Positions 1 through 7,699 of a stretch of DNA of 64,000 nt are shown here, in pieces (position 1 is the stretch's first letter; each line of letters begins with the position of its first letter). Both the position numbers and the translations under genes were made by a program. The DNA is from Lucinisca nassula (taxonomy: Eukaryota > Mollusca > Bivalvia > Lucinida > Lucinidae): NCBI GenBank assembly GCA_963580285.1, contig OY757011.1:100656316-100720315 (forward strand), in the 5' to 3' direction. Under the pieces are notes generated by a model. It was not told where the DNA came from, did no database searches, and worked only from the letters and a program-made list of their open reading frames with translations.

Positions 1-190
1 CAAACCAAAGGTCGGATAGAGCTGACACTTGATGGGAGGCATTATGGCGACATGGAGATTCAGAATTGCTATAATAATTTCGTTCCGATATCCAAGATGG
101 CCACCATAGCAGCCAACTTGAAATTCTTTAAAGGACATCTCCTCCCGTACCGAAAGGCGGATAGAGCTGAAACTTGATTAGTGCCATCAC
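1..190. repeat. dispersed ~150-bp repeat unit
   Basis: This stretch has a repeated phrase pattern: 'ttgatgggaggcatt', 'gattcagaattgct', 'tttcgttcc', 'ccaagatgg' and 'aaattctttaaa'. The same phrases recur diverged at about 9840..10060, 10440..10545 and 10850..10960. No protein-coding potential is visible. The class is unknown. Confidence 0.6.
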
Positions 191-191
191 T

Positions 192-469
192 CATTAGGAA
201 AACATGTCCGTAAGAAATAATGGCGTCCAACATGGTGTCAGAAAATGATAAATATTAGGTAAAATGATAACATCTTTATTATTTCTGCTTTCAACATAGA
301 TTGTGTGTGCTCGTTAGAACCGCCTCAATAAGGCGGTTCTCACGTGTACCCACAATCTATGTTTTTCACCAAAAATAAGGCAGATAATGTATACACCTTA
401 AACCCCACTTTTCTCTATATCAAGTGGGGTTTAGGGGGGTCTTCGTTTCACGGACTTGTTATTGTGATC
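192..469. mobile_element. palindromic-core MITE (long-TIR subtype)
   Basis: The left end reads CATTAGGAAAACATGTCCG and the right end is the near complement (CGGACTTGTTATTGTGATC), giving inverted ends of about 20 bp. The middle holds the family's palindromic core, here with one mismatch in the tip, GTTAGAACCGCCTC / AGGCGGTTCT. It is followed by the family's internal phrase 'aaaccccacttttctctatat'. It is about 278 bp, non-coding and non-autonomous. A near twin lies at 10087..10366. Confidence 0.75.
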
Positions 470-1094
470 AGAGCGACATGATTCAGAATTGCTTAATTCA
501 TTCCATTCTAATATCCAAGATGACTCCCATGGTGGCCATTATAACATAGTCATGTTATGCAATGATATTTTGCATAGGCATGTTATAATGTGTATGACTG
601 GAATATTGTTGAAGGTGTGTAAGAGTGGTGATATGACTGAATGAGTGTTGAAAAGGCAGTAAGCTTCAGTCTCAGTACTAAAATGAAAATATTAAGCTTC
701 AATTCTTATTATGAAACAGCTTCATTTTAAAACCCTGGAACATCAATTATATAACTTTGTAAAATATGCAGAGATGCACTTCTTAAAATTGTCTACATGT
801 ACCTGGCAGCCATTCAAACCATAACTTGATTATGAGCCAGCTTAATTTCGTAATATCATATGACTCTGACATTTCCTTTTAAAGGTTATTTAAGCAGGTG
901 TTCATGTGAAGTACTTTAGAAACCTGATGAAACTGCATTTTAAAGATCATATTATTAGTGCAGTCATCAAAATCATGACAGATAGCTTATAGATAGAAGA
1001 GATTTTGGCAAGAGTTGTGATAACAAGCATGATGCAATGAGAGAGGGATATTGCGTTAGATTTTTGTAGTGATTATAAATACTGGGGTTTCTGA
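470..1094. other. non-coding flank of the Polinton
   Basis: I see no gene here. The sequence is AT-rich. A short imperfect inverted repeat lies at about 537..592 (TATAACATAGTCATGTTAT ... CATGTTATAATG). The last bases are the 6-bp target site of the Polinton. Confidence 0.5.
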
Positions 1095-1100
1095 CCAAGA
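1095..1100. repeat. left target-site duplication CCAAGA
   Basis: CCAAGA directly precedes the left TIR. The identical hexamer directly follows the right TIR at 9656..9661. A 6-bp duplication is the length made by Polinton/Maverick RVE integrases. The exact match shows that both outer ends are intact and that the element integrated as one unit. Confidence 0.93.
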
Positions 1101-1941
1101 AGTAGTACTCGGGCCACTTTGGAGTCAAGACAATAGATTACGTAATAAACAAAGGACGAGAACAATAGATTACGTAATAAACAAAGGAGGTGTGAAACGT
1201 AAGCGAAACGATTAGATGACGAAACTACCCTAAATATCGGACGAGTGTTCGAATGACGTAACTCGCGGTAATTACGCCGTAAGTATCCTAAATTTTGAGG
1301 CGAAAGATGTTCCCGCGGATTGGCGCAGTTCGCCGTCCCCGATTTGGTCGGGGTGATCGGGGTCTACCCCGTTCGCTCGAGCGATCCTATCCCAATATTT
1401 AGGGAGATACTACCCTGTATAGTATCGATGAAATTAAGTCTCTCACCCGCAAACCAATTATCGCCTCGAAAACCGGGAAACAATCGAAGGTGTTGGAAGA
1501 GCTCGACTCGATGCGAGAAACTAGTAATGGACCGCGTCCCGGAAAAAAAAAAAAGTTTGGTTCGTTCGATTTAAGGTTTCACGTCCCCGTCAACGCCGTA
1601 TAGATCATTTTGGGGACGTTGCTTCCAGTCGCGCGAGACCTTTACCGGACATATCTACAACATTTGTATCTCGGAGAATCTTTCTCGGCTACGGAATTTA
1701 TACGGATATCGCGGGGGCGTAGCCAGTATGCATTATGAGAGTGGAGCGTAAAATGAGAAGCAAATGATGATAGGATTTTTGATCAGCTGTAATTACCCTA
1801 AAAATTGGGGCACCTGAAGGGAGGTCACCGTAAATATCCTAAAGTTTGATCTCAAGCGATGTAGCAAACGTGTTCTGGTGGAATAGTGGAATGACAAACA
1901 GTGCAGACCCTGGTCAGGGTGATCGGGATCTACACCGTTTA
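1101..1941. repeat. left terminal inverted repeat of Polinton
   Basis: It begins AGTAGTACTCGGG and matches the reverse complement of 8819..9655 with only a few differences by eye: some substitutions near 1470, 1577 and 1712, and a longer A-run at 1548..1557. Near its outer end are two direct copies of a 27-bp block. Near 1553..1660 it contains a stretch homologous to the 3' tail of the SINE-like family of this window. It stops exactly inside a palindrome (CAAACAGTGCAGACC ... ATCTACACCGTTT). Confidence 0.92.
1130..1188. promoter_or_regulatory. paired 27-bp subterminal repeats
   Basis: Two identical 27-bp copies (1130..1156 and 1162..1188) each centre on the palindrome TTACGTAA. They are spaced 32 bp start to start, and the mirror pair lies in the right TIR near 9569..9627. 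Paired palindromic boxes next to an element end are plausible sites for integrase or replication-initiation proteins. That role is inference only. Confidence 0.55.
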
Positions 1942-2322
1942 TTCTGTCCCAATATTTAGGGTAATACTACCCGGTGCAGTCCTGCGATATTGACAAATCG
2001 ATTGTCTCCGACACTCAGCGCGAAACACTTATCGCCTTTAAACTAGAAAACAATGAAACTCGCTGGAAGATAGCGTTTAGAAGGCTGATGTTGTCGTTTA
2101 AATTTCTAAACACGCTCGCTTCTGAATGGGCCGCGTCCCGGGAAAAGAAAGTTTTGTTTGTTCGATTTGAGGTTTCACGTCCCCGTCAACGCCGTATAGA
2201 TCATTTTGGGGACGTTGCTTCCAGTCGCGCGAGACCTTTACCGGACATATCTACAACATTTGTATCTCGGAGAATCTTTCTCGGCTACGGAATTTATACG
2301 GATATCAGGGGGGCGTAGCCAG
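1790..2322. repeat. second, internal copy of TIR unit (left side only)
   Basis: Segments of the TIR reappear in order: 'taccctaaa', 'atcctaaa', 'gggtgatcgggatctac', 'cccaatatttaggg'. Then comes a nearly exact repeat of 1558..1731 at about 2147..2322. The left arm therefore carries about two tandem TIR units. The right arm has only the first and the beginning of the second, which explains why the TIR ends at 1941/8819. This suggests unequal loss on the right side. Confidence 0.7.
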
Positions 2323-2400
2323 AGCAAAAATACTTTAACACGAAACTCTCGATACGGAAAGAATTTGCTCCGCTTCTGTCGCTACTATAAAATTCGTAAA

Positions 2401-2695
2401 ATCATCGCGAAAACACGCCTATATAATTTTGACTCCCTTAAACCCAACTTTTAAACCGTAAACTTTGAGTATGCAGGCGGTAAACCTTATTTTCCTTATT
2501 ACTGCTCCAAGACATAGGTTGTGGGTACTCGTTAGAACCGCCTCATCGAGGCGATTCTAACATATTTAAACCCAACTTTTATACAGTAAAATTTGGCTTT
2601 GCAGGGGTAAACATTATTTTCCTTATTAAGACATAGGTTGTGGGTACTCGTTAGAACCGCCTTAATGAGTCGGTTCTGTAAGGAAAAAATCGATG
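2401..2695. mobile_element. degenerate MITE inside Polinton
   Basis: It starts ATCATCGCGAAAACACGCC, the TIR of the palindromic-core MITE family. It holds two damaged half-palindromes, each with GGGTACTCGTTAGAACCGCC (2522..2562 and 2638..2678). The internal phrase 'aaacccaacttttatac' is duplicated. The right TIR is missing. The insertion is younger than the Polinton. Confidence 0.65.
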
Positions 2696-2737
2696 ACGCG
2701 ACGTTGGTGCAACGTTGTATACCACGGCGTCTTATAC

Positions 2738-3321
<584 letters not shown>

Positions 3322-3525
3322 AACGGCCCCCGCCCATAGGGGCTCGAATAAATATAGGGGCTGCATTACGCTTCCACGCAGAGTTGAATCCGATCCGCGC
3401 ACTAGTACTGGTAAACCGCTTAGAGGATCTAAGCCTGTCCGAGCAAAGCGGTGCGAGTCTATCAGTTCGCGCTAATAAACCCTATTGGCTTCATCGGGCG
3501 ACAGGGCTCGAGATGTCATTTTTAT
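3322..3525 (+). repeat. SINE-like copy, 3'-truncated
   Basis: It begins 'cccccgcccataggggctcg' and runs through the family core (ACTAGTACTGGTAAACCGCT, 'ggatctaagcctgtccgag', 'cctattggcttcat', 'gacagggctcgagatgtcat'). The tail is missing. It was inserted into the Polinton. Confidence 0.75.
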
Positions 3526-3589
3526 AACCGACCAACGACTGAGGGCATAGCGGAGGCGGAGCGATATACGCGCTCGATCGGGGTTAGCT

Positions 3590-3878
3590 CCGTTTGGTCA
3601 GGGGCAGTCGGTCAGCCGTTCACGCGAATTCTTGCGCGTGTTAAACGAAACGACGTCGTTTTAACGTTGTACGCGCGGCGTGTGCCAGTGCACGGCAGCA
3701 GCACCCTTCCAGTCCAACATTTAGGATATAACTACTGTCAAACGCTGGTGCGGTGTCATGGCAAGCTTAATAAGCGGGATGTTTGGCCTAGACCCTCTAA
3801 GCGGTTTACCAGTACTCGTGGGGGTGAAAGACACGTGCAGCCCGATCTATTTATTTGAGCCCTAGAGGGGCGGGGAGC
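3590..3878 (-). repeat. variant SINE-like element, inverted partner of 7779..8067
   Basis: On the minus strand this reads the SINE-like head ('cccctctaggggctcaaataaat', then 'agtactggtaaaccgctt'), followed by a different body of about 190 bp containing 'tcccgcttattaagcttgcc' and 'cgtgcactggcacacgcc'. The same composite lies in opposite orientation at 7779..8067. The two form a long inverted pair around the gene block. Frames through both copies (3451..3858 plus, 7699..8070 minus) share about 75 residues, but I read that as shared repeat rather than coding sequence. Confidence 0.7.
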
Positions 3879-4032
3879 TAAATATCCCGTACGGAGGGCC
3901 CTCGCTATAACGACAGTATTTGTTCCCTTCTATGGCACCGTTATAAAGAATCCCGATTTGGAGTACGACGGGTACATTTTAAGGACCTCCTCGCCTTTTA
4001 TCTTTCTCTACAAATGTTATAGATATACGTAA
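3868..4032 (+). pseudogene. possible C-terminal remnant of a Polinton ORF
   Basis: An open frame with no ATG emerges directly from the inverted SINE-like insertion and runs about 54 codons to a TAA at 4030..4032. The peptide is aromatic and beta-like (TTVFVPFYGTVIK, then LEYDGYILR). It could be the surviving C-terminus of a larger protein cut by the insertion, for example a structural protein. There is no family motif to confirm this, and it may be chance. Confidence 0.2.
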
Positions 4033-4111
4033 GAATCGCCTCATCGAGGCGTGGGTGCATTACAGCGTTTTGAATGTAACCCCCGACGATTTTAACCATT
4101 TGTGATAAAAT

Positions 4112-4270
4112 ATGCCTCACAGATACGTATACGAATGTCCTATATGCCGTAGAAAGAATGTGTTGTATATCGTTTGTCATTTGAGAAAAGTACACCGTGT
4201 GACTGTAGAAGACTGGTTGGAGAAAGTAGAAAGAATACGCGTAATTATTATAGGTAGTGTTGATAGTTGA
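4112..4270 (+). CDS. 52-aa C2H2 zinc-finger ORF
   Basis: The start is ATG 4112 and the stop is TGA 4268..4270. The peptide has one zinc-finger signature: ECPIC (Cys9, Cys12), then HLRKVH (His23, His28), that is C-x2-C-x10-H-x4-H. A short amphipathic tail follows (EDWLEKVERIRVIII). The spacing between the second Cys and first His is shorter than the classical x12. Its 'HLRxxH' resembles the finger at the N-terminus of the ATPase in the same element. It lies 113 bp upstream of the BIR gene on the same strand. The function is unknown; DNA or protein binding is inference. The coding call rests on the motif and position. Confidence 0.5.
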   Translation: MPHRYVYECPICRRKNVLYIVCHLRKVHRVTVEDWLEKVERIRVIIIGSVDS

Positions 4271-4319
4271 CCTTTCCAATAGAATCTATAATCAAAGATA
4301 TTTAAGTTCTAAAATAAAA

Positions 4320-4351
4320 ACCAATCAGAAAGAAGGCATTGCGTATATAAA
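4320..4351 (+). promoter_or_regulatory. CCAAT and TATA boxes before BIR gene
   Basis: CCAAT lies at 4321..4325 and TATATAAA at 4344..4351, 33 bp before the ATG at 4384. This is a textbook RNA polymerase II core promoter spacing with a very short leader, and supports independent transcription of the BIR/small-ORF pair. Confidence 0.65.
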
Positions 4352-4383
4352 CGACGCGTGAACGATGTATCGTCATTCTCATC

Positions 4384-4788
4384 ATGAACGTCATGGACAG
4401 TAAAGCCGATCAACTCGACATGGAATTCTTCGAAAATAGACTCAAAACATTCGATACTTATCCTAAACAGATGCAACCGGATAAATACCAACTGGCAAGG
4501 GCGGGACTTTATTACACGGGGAAATCGGATTTATGTCAGTGCTTCAGTTGTTACGTAAAACTCAGCTCTTGGGAACGAGATGACGACGCCATCCAAGAAC
4601 ACTACAAATGGTCACCGAACTGTACATACATCAAGATGGTCGGGGCACCGCCTAAAATACAGACAGGGTTCGCGTTCGGGTCAAGTGCGACCTTAAGCGG
4701 TTTCGGGAAAGCATCCGATATTTTAGCGAGTACATCGGATCCAAAACGCTGTAAAAACTGGAGAGTTAACGGAGACGAACCTACGTGA
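4384..4788 (+). CDS. single-BIR (IAP-like) protein
   Basis: The protein is 134 aa with one baculovirus-IAP-repeat domain at about residues 16-84. Visible features are 'RLKTF' (19-23), the turn GLYYTG (41-46) and the zinc ligands Cys53, Cys56, His73 and Cys80 in exact C-x2-C-x16-H-x6-C spacing, with the conserved SSW and DDD between them. No RING, CARD or UBC domain follows; the last 50 residues are Gly/Ser/Ala-rich and low complexity. BIR proteins bind caspases or IAP-binding motifs and can block apoptosis; others act in mitosis. In a virus-like element an anti-apoptotic role is a reasonable inference. The first ATG is followed by a second at codon 4. It has its own CCAAT/TATA promoter and sits 3 bp before a small hydrophobic ORF. 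Bivalve genomes are rich in IAP genes, so host capture is likely. It has no stops or frameshifts. Confidence 0.85.
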   Translation: MNVMDSKADQLDMEFFENRLKTFDTYPKQMQPDKYQLARAGLYYTGKSDLCQCFSCYVKLSSWERDDDAIQEHYKWSPNCTYIKMVGAPPKIQTGFAFGSSATLSGFGKASDILASTSDPKRCKNWRVNGDEPT

Positions 4789-4791
4789 GCG

Positions 4792-4950
4792 ATGTTTGGA
4801 TTAATGCGTATAGCATTAACACTATTTAACGAGTTGTGTTGGTTGTTAAGATGCCGCCAGTTGCGAAGAGAAGCCAGAGAGGCTTCAGAACGGCGGAGAG
4901 AAATATTTGAAAGACAGCGGCACGAACATTCGTACAGCGTTATATCGTAA
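4792..4950 (+). CDS. 52-aa hydrophobic-N-terminus small ORF
   Basis: The ATG at 4792 lies 3 bp after the BIR stop, and the ORF ends with TAA at 4948..4950. Residues 2-20 form one hydrophobic helix (FGLMRIALTLFNELCWLL). A strongly basic/acidic tail follows (RCRQLRREARE, RRREIFERQRHEH), giving the layout of a single-pass membrane anchor with a charged helix. It could be made by leaky scanning or reinitiation from the BIR transcript. I recognise no family. A polyA signal follows at 5003. Short length keeps confidence modest. Confidence 0.4.
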   Translation: MFGLMRIALTLFNELCWLLRCRQLRREAREASERRREIFERQRHEHSYSVIS

Positions 4951-5002
4951 ATTGTATTGCATTGTAAACTCGTAGGAATGCGTATACGTATTTATCCTTT
5001 AC

Positions 5003-5008
5003 AATAAA
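5003..5008 (+). terminator. AATAAA polyA signal, plus-strand module
   Basis: AATAAA lies 53 bp after the stop of the 52-aa ORF and is the first such signal after the BIR gene. It fits the end of a short BIR transcript. Confidence 0.5.
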
Positions 5009-5466
5009 ACGGGTCAGACCCGGAACAGTACTCGTCTTCTTCGTATTTTAACCCCGAGCCACTAGCGAGTTATCTAGGTCCTGAAAAATATAATTGACAA
5101 TACGGGAGGTGACCTGGCTACTTGTATCGATTACTGATCATTGCCTTCACTTTATTTTGAGAGCGTTTACGGCCGCACACTTCATATGTTCCATTTCTGT
5201 GGTGCTTCCAAAGGATAACCCTTTTATAGAACGTATTAGGATAGAACGTGTGGCGGCCGTAAAAAGTCTCCCTGCCCTACATCGTAGTGTAGTTTATATT
5301 TTCTGGTCCTACGGGTTCATCGATTCAGTTGTGGAATTTTGAAAATATCTGAGGGTCACTGATGAGGCCTAATTGGCCGAAGCTAGCTAGTTGCTTCCAA
5401 AGGATAACCCTTTATAGAACATATTAGGATAAAAATGATTACAAAACAAACGTATAGTTTTACATA
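5009..5466. other. convergent intergenic region with a direct repeat
   Basis: This lies between the two convergent polyA signals. A block of about 40 bp ('tgcttccaaaggataaccc' ... 'attaggata') occurs at 5203..5243 and again at 5392..5431. A 13-bp inverted pair (ACGGCCGCACACT / GTGTGGCGGCCGT) sits at 5169..5181 and 5249..5261. I see no gene here. Confidence 0.5.
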
Positions 5467-5472
5467 TTTATT
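5467..5472 (-). terminator. AATAAA polyA signal, minus-strand module
   Basis: Read on the minus strand, this is AATAAA 44 bp downstream of the protease stop. It would terminate transcripts of the ATPase-to-protease gene array. Confidence 0.5.
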
Positions 5473-5515
5473 TACGCGCAACGTAGTGGCAAATTATATA
5501 TACGCGTATAAATGT

Positions 5516-5962
5516 TCATGTAAAGTCTTTCCGTCTTCTTCTAAGCATTCTTTTCGTTTTAGACACGATCAGGCGGTCGTTGAACTTCTTCTGGCGTGGG
5601 TTGAATTCTTTGATAATGTCTCGCATGGTTTTTCCTCGAGATCTAGCCATCACGTAGTACGCGCAGTATAGTCCGCATACGTTAGAACTAGATTGTTGAA
5701 GCTGTTTATCGTTCATTAAGTAGGGTTTATTGAGTACCTCTTCGAACCCAACGCCGTAACTTCTAGGATCGTTTCCTACTGAATCGAAAAATTCGTACGG
5801 TCCGTGTTTGGGAAAATAAAATGTTACCCAGTGTTCCCCTCTTTGATAACTCGTGGATGTGTTGGAAATGACGAACCTTCCTCTTCGTTTTTTAATTTGG
5901 TCCGCTGAGCAGACAGTTACGGGGTATCCGGAAAGTATACGAGTCAGTTGATCGCTGTTCAT
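5516..5962 (-). CDS. adenain-like cysteine protease (Polinton PRO)
   Basis: The protein is 148 aa. It has the C5/C48-type arrangement: GEHW with His44 as catalytic His; EFFDS with Asp60 in the Asp/Glu position; Gln89 or Gln90 as the oxyanion Gln; and SSNVCGLYC with Cys96 as nucleophile. The His-to-Asp and Gln-to-Cys spacings (16 and about 7) match adenovirus protease (17 and 7). A basic C-terminus (KTKRMLRRRRKD) follows. In adenoviruses and Polintons this enzyme matures virion proteins. The length is at the short end for the family. It is the last gene of a tightly packed minus-strand array, starting 6 bp after the stop of the 58-aa ORF. All catalytic residues are present and there are no frame breaks. 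Confidence 0.88.
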   Translation of the reverse strand: MNSDQLTRILSGYPVTVCSADQIKKRRGRFVISNTSTSYQRGEHWVTFYFPKHGPYEFFDSVGNDPRSYGVGFEEVLNKPYLMNDKQLQQSSSNVCGLYCAYYVMARSRGKTMRDIIKEFNPRQKKFNDRLIVSKTKRMLRRRRKDFT

Positions 5963-5968
5963 CGTCGC

Positions 5969-6145
5969 TTAATATTTAAAGGTTGTCCAGTCTACCAACT
6001 GCCCGCTTTTCGCTCTCGGTTTCTTACGATCAGAGGCCTCGCCCTTATGCTCCTTTCGTAATCGTGCTAGTTCTGACTTTGCCATTTCAACCGCTTGAGC
6101 CACGGGAGTGACCAATTTCACCACGGGTTTTTGCCGTGCTAGCAT
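5969..6145 (-). CDS. 58-aa basic small ORF between ATPase and protease
   Basis: The start is ATG at 6145 (minus) and the stop is TAA at 5969..5971. The gap to the protease start is 6 bp, and to the upstream 62-aa ORF 12 bp. The peptide is Lys/Arg-rich with a heptad-like stretch (VEMAKSELARLRKEHKG), ending SGQLVDWTTFKY. Small basic proteins are common virion components in adenoviruses and Polinton-like viruses, but I cannot assign a homologue. The coding call comes from gene packing and an uninterrupted frame that ends just before the next start. Confidence 0.5.
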   Translation of the reverse strand: MLARQKPVVKLVTPVAQAVEMAKSELARLRKEHKGEASDRKKPRAKSGQLVDWTTFKY

Positions 6146-6157
6146 TTTAATTTCTTT

Positions 6158-6346
6158 TTATCGCTGATCTTCCATTTCCTTTAGAAGACGGTTTCTTCTA
6201 CCGCTACCGACGATATACCGTCCCTCGTGATCGGGCTGAACGTAGCCCTCGCTCAAGTCTTTGAAATGTTGGTACCACGCGTCGTAGTCCGGGACATAAG
6301 GCACCCATTTATTCAGTTTCTTGTCAAATACTTCTATAGAACCCAT
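6158..6346 (-). CDS. 62-aa small ORF, aromatic-rich, unknown
   Basis: The ATG is at 6346 (minus), 47 bp after the ATPase stop. The peptide is rich in Tyr/Trp (NKWVPYVPDYDAWYQHF), then EGRYIVGSGRRNR with a charged end. I do not recognise the family. Its place between packaging ATPase and protease suggests a virion- or assembly-related role (inference only). The stop is followed after 12 bp by the next start, so spacing supports a real gene. Confidence 0.55.
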   Translation of the reverse strand: MGSIEVFDKKLNKWVPYVPDYDAWYQHFKDLSEGYVQPDHEGRYIVGSGRRNRLLKEMEDQR

Positions 6347-6393
6347 CTTTTTTTCTGTAAATATGGGGATGCTTTACCCTTCTTACGTATATT

Positions 6394-7650
6394 TCATTCG
6401 GCATCGGATTCCTGGTTTTCATCGGTTTCTGTCAAGACATGGTCGGGCCAAACGCTGGCGAATAAATCCTTCCTCAGTTTCACGGCTTGCTGGATGGATT
6501 CGTCGACATTCATGTCATGCTGTATTCTTAACGTTTCAGCCGACTGTAGAATCTGCCGTTGAGTAGGATCCTTTTGCAGCCGGTGATAATCCATCAGAAA
6601 CCTCGCGTAATCGTGCCTTAGTCTTTTCCTGAGGGAGGGCAAGTCCTCGTTTGCTGCGCGATGATGAGCGTCCTCGGGAGCAGTCCCATCTTCGATGTAG
6701 CTATTAACCTTGTCTTTAAAGAGCTCTGCATTCGATTGCCTTAGAGGTTCCTTAAACCTTCTCTCCCATATTTCTAGACACGGGCGGTCTTCTGCCAGCT
6801 CATCTTTGACGCGTTTACCCGGAGGTCTCATATAGGGGTAATGCGTGTCGTTTACGTCGCTTATCGATTCCCTGTCATCGTCACTGTCATCGTCACTTAT
6901 ATCGGACTCTTCGGATACCTCTAATTTCCGCTTTCTTTCTACCGGAAATATGTCACTGCGTAAACGCTCTTGTTCGGGCGTGCTCGATTTTAGGTCGACT
7001 ATCAGGTACCCGTAAGGCTGACTCGTAGCCTGTTCGAATCGTTTCATAAACGCGGAATGGGATGCTGGATAAATTCTTCTCGCCAACGTCGCCACTTGTT
7101 GTCTGTCGATGGGATTATTGAAAAGGACGAGGTATTGCGTGTTCAAAGCGATGTCTCTACAGGCTTTTCCTTGCGGGAATAGATTCTGCGTGAGATATAC
7201 GACGGACAAGTTTCTGTGATGACTTCCCTTAGTAAAGAGGTCCGCAATTCTTTGATCGCATTTAGCCTCGGTCATCAAGTCGTCAAAAACCAGGACGTTC
7301 CTTTTGCGGGTATCCACATACTCGGAGCTAGTCAGGTTGTCCGGTATACCGTGTACAAACTCTATCTGGGGAAGAGTGCGTTGCAAGTCGTCGTACAATC
7401 TTTGCCATTGGCCAAAACACCATACGATACGTTCGGGTGGAGGGTATATGAGGTCGGACAGGAGTAATTTTCTAGTCCATTCCGTTTTACCGCTTCCGCT
7501 AGGGCCAGTCACCACCATAGAAAACGGGTGTTGGAAGGTAATGTCGTTTGTCATGTCTGGGACTATCCCACTACCGTGCTTATTGCGTAGGTGTCTTAAC
7601 AAAGCATCACGTCTCGAGAACCCGCGGTTACAGTCCGAGCATCGATTCAT
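6394..7650 (-). CDS. C2H2 finger / packaging ATPase fusion with C-terminal extension
   Basis: The protein is 418 aa. Residues 4-25 form a C2H2 finger (CSDC ... HLRNKH, C-x2-C-x12-H-x4-H). Residues 44-235 are a P-loop ATPase of the FtsK/HerA packaging type: Walker A GPSGSGKT (49-56), Walker B VLVFDD (119-124), and a QN-containing strand VVYLTQN (150-156). An acidic linker (246-266, Asp/Ser/Glu) leads to a helical charged tail to residue 418. Polinton ATPases are usually about 200-250 aa, so the finger and the tail of about 150 aa are extra. The tail may be a separate protein fused in frame. In Polintons this ATPase is thought to pump DNA into the capsid. All motifs are intact. It begins the tight minus-strand array; no TATA is evident upstream of 7650. 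Confidence 0.87.
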   Translation of the reverse strand: MNRCSDCNRGFSRRDALLRHLRNKHGSGIVPDMTNDITFQHPFSMVVTGPSGSGKTEWTRKLLLSDLIYPPPERIVWCFGQWQRLYDDLQRTLPQIEFVHGIPDNLTSSEYVDTRKRNVLVFDDLMTEAKCDQRIADLFTKGSHHRNLSVVYLTQNLFPQGKACRDIALNTQYLVLFNNPIDRQQVATLARRIYPASHSAFMKRFEQATSQPYGYLIVDLKSSTPEQERLRSDIFPVERKRKLEVSEESDISDDDSDDDRESISDVNDTHYPYMRPPGKRVKDELAEDRPCLEIWERRFKEPLRQSNAELFKDKVNSYIEDGTAPEDAHHRAANEDLPSLRKRLRHDYARFLMDYHRLQKDPTQRQILQSAETLRIQHDMNVDESIQQAVKLRKDLFASVWPDHVLTETDENQESDAE

Positions 7651-7699
7651 TTTCGTTTCAAGAGTTTGCGGTTTGGTTATTCTTACAAACTTTTCCCAT

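Noticed and set aside
1320..1574. 84-aa frame in the left TIR, mirrored at 9155..9436
   Set aside because: Both lie in the identical inverted repeat, overlap the SINE-tail-like block and a poly(A), and have no domain. Identity follows from the TIR and not from coding constraint.
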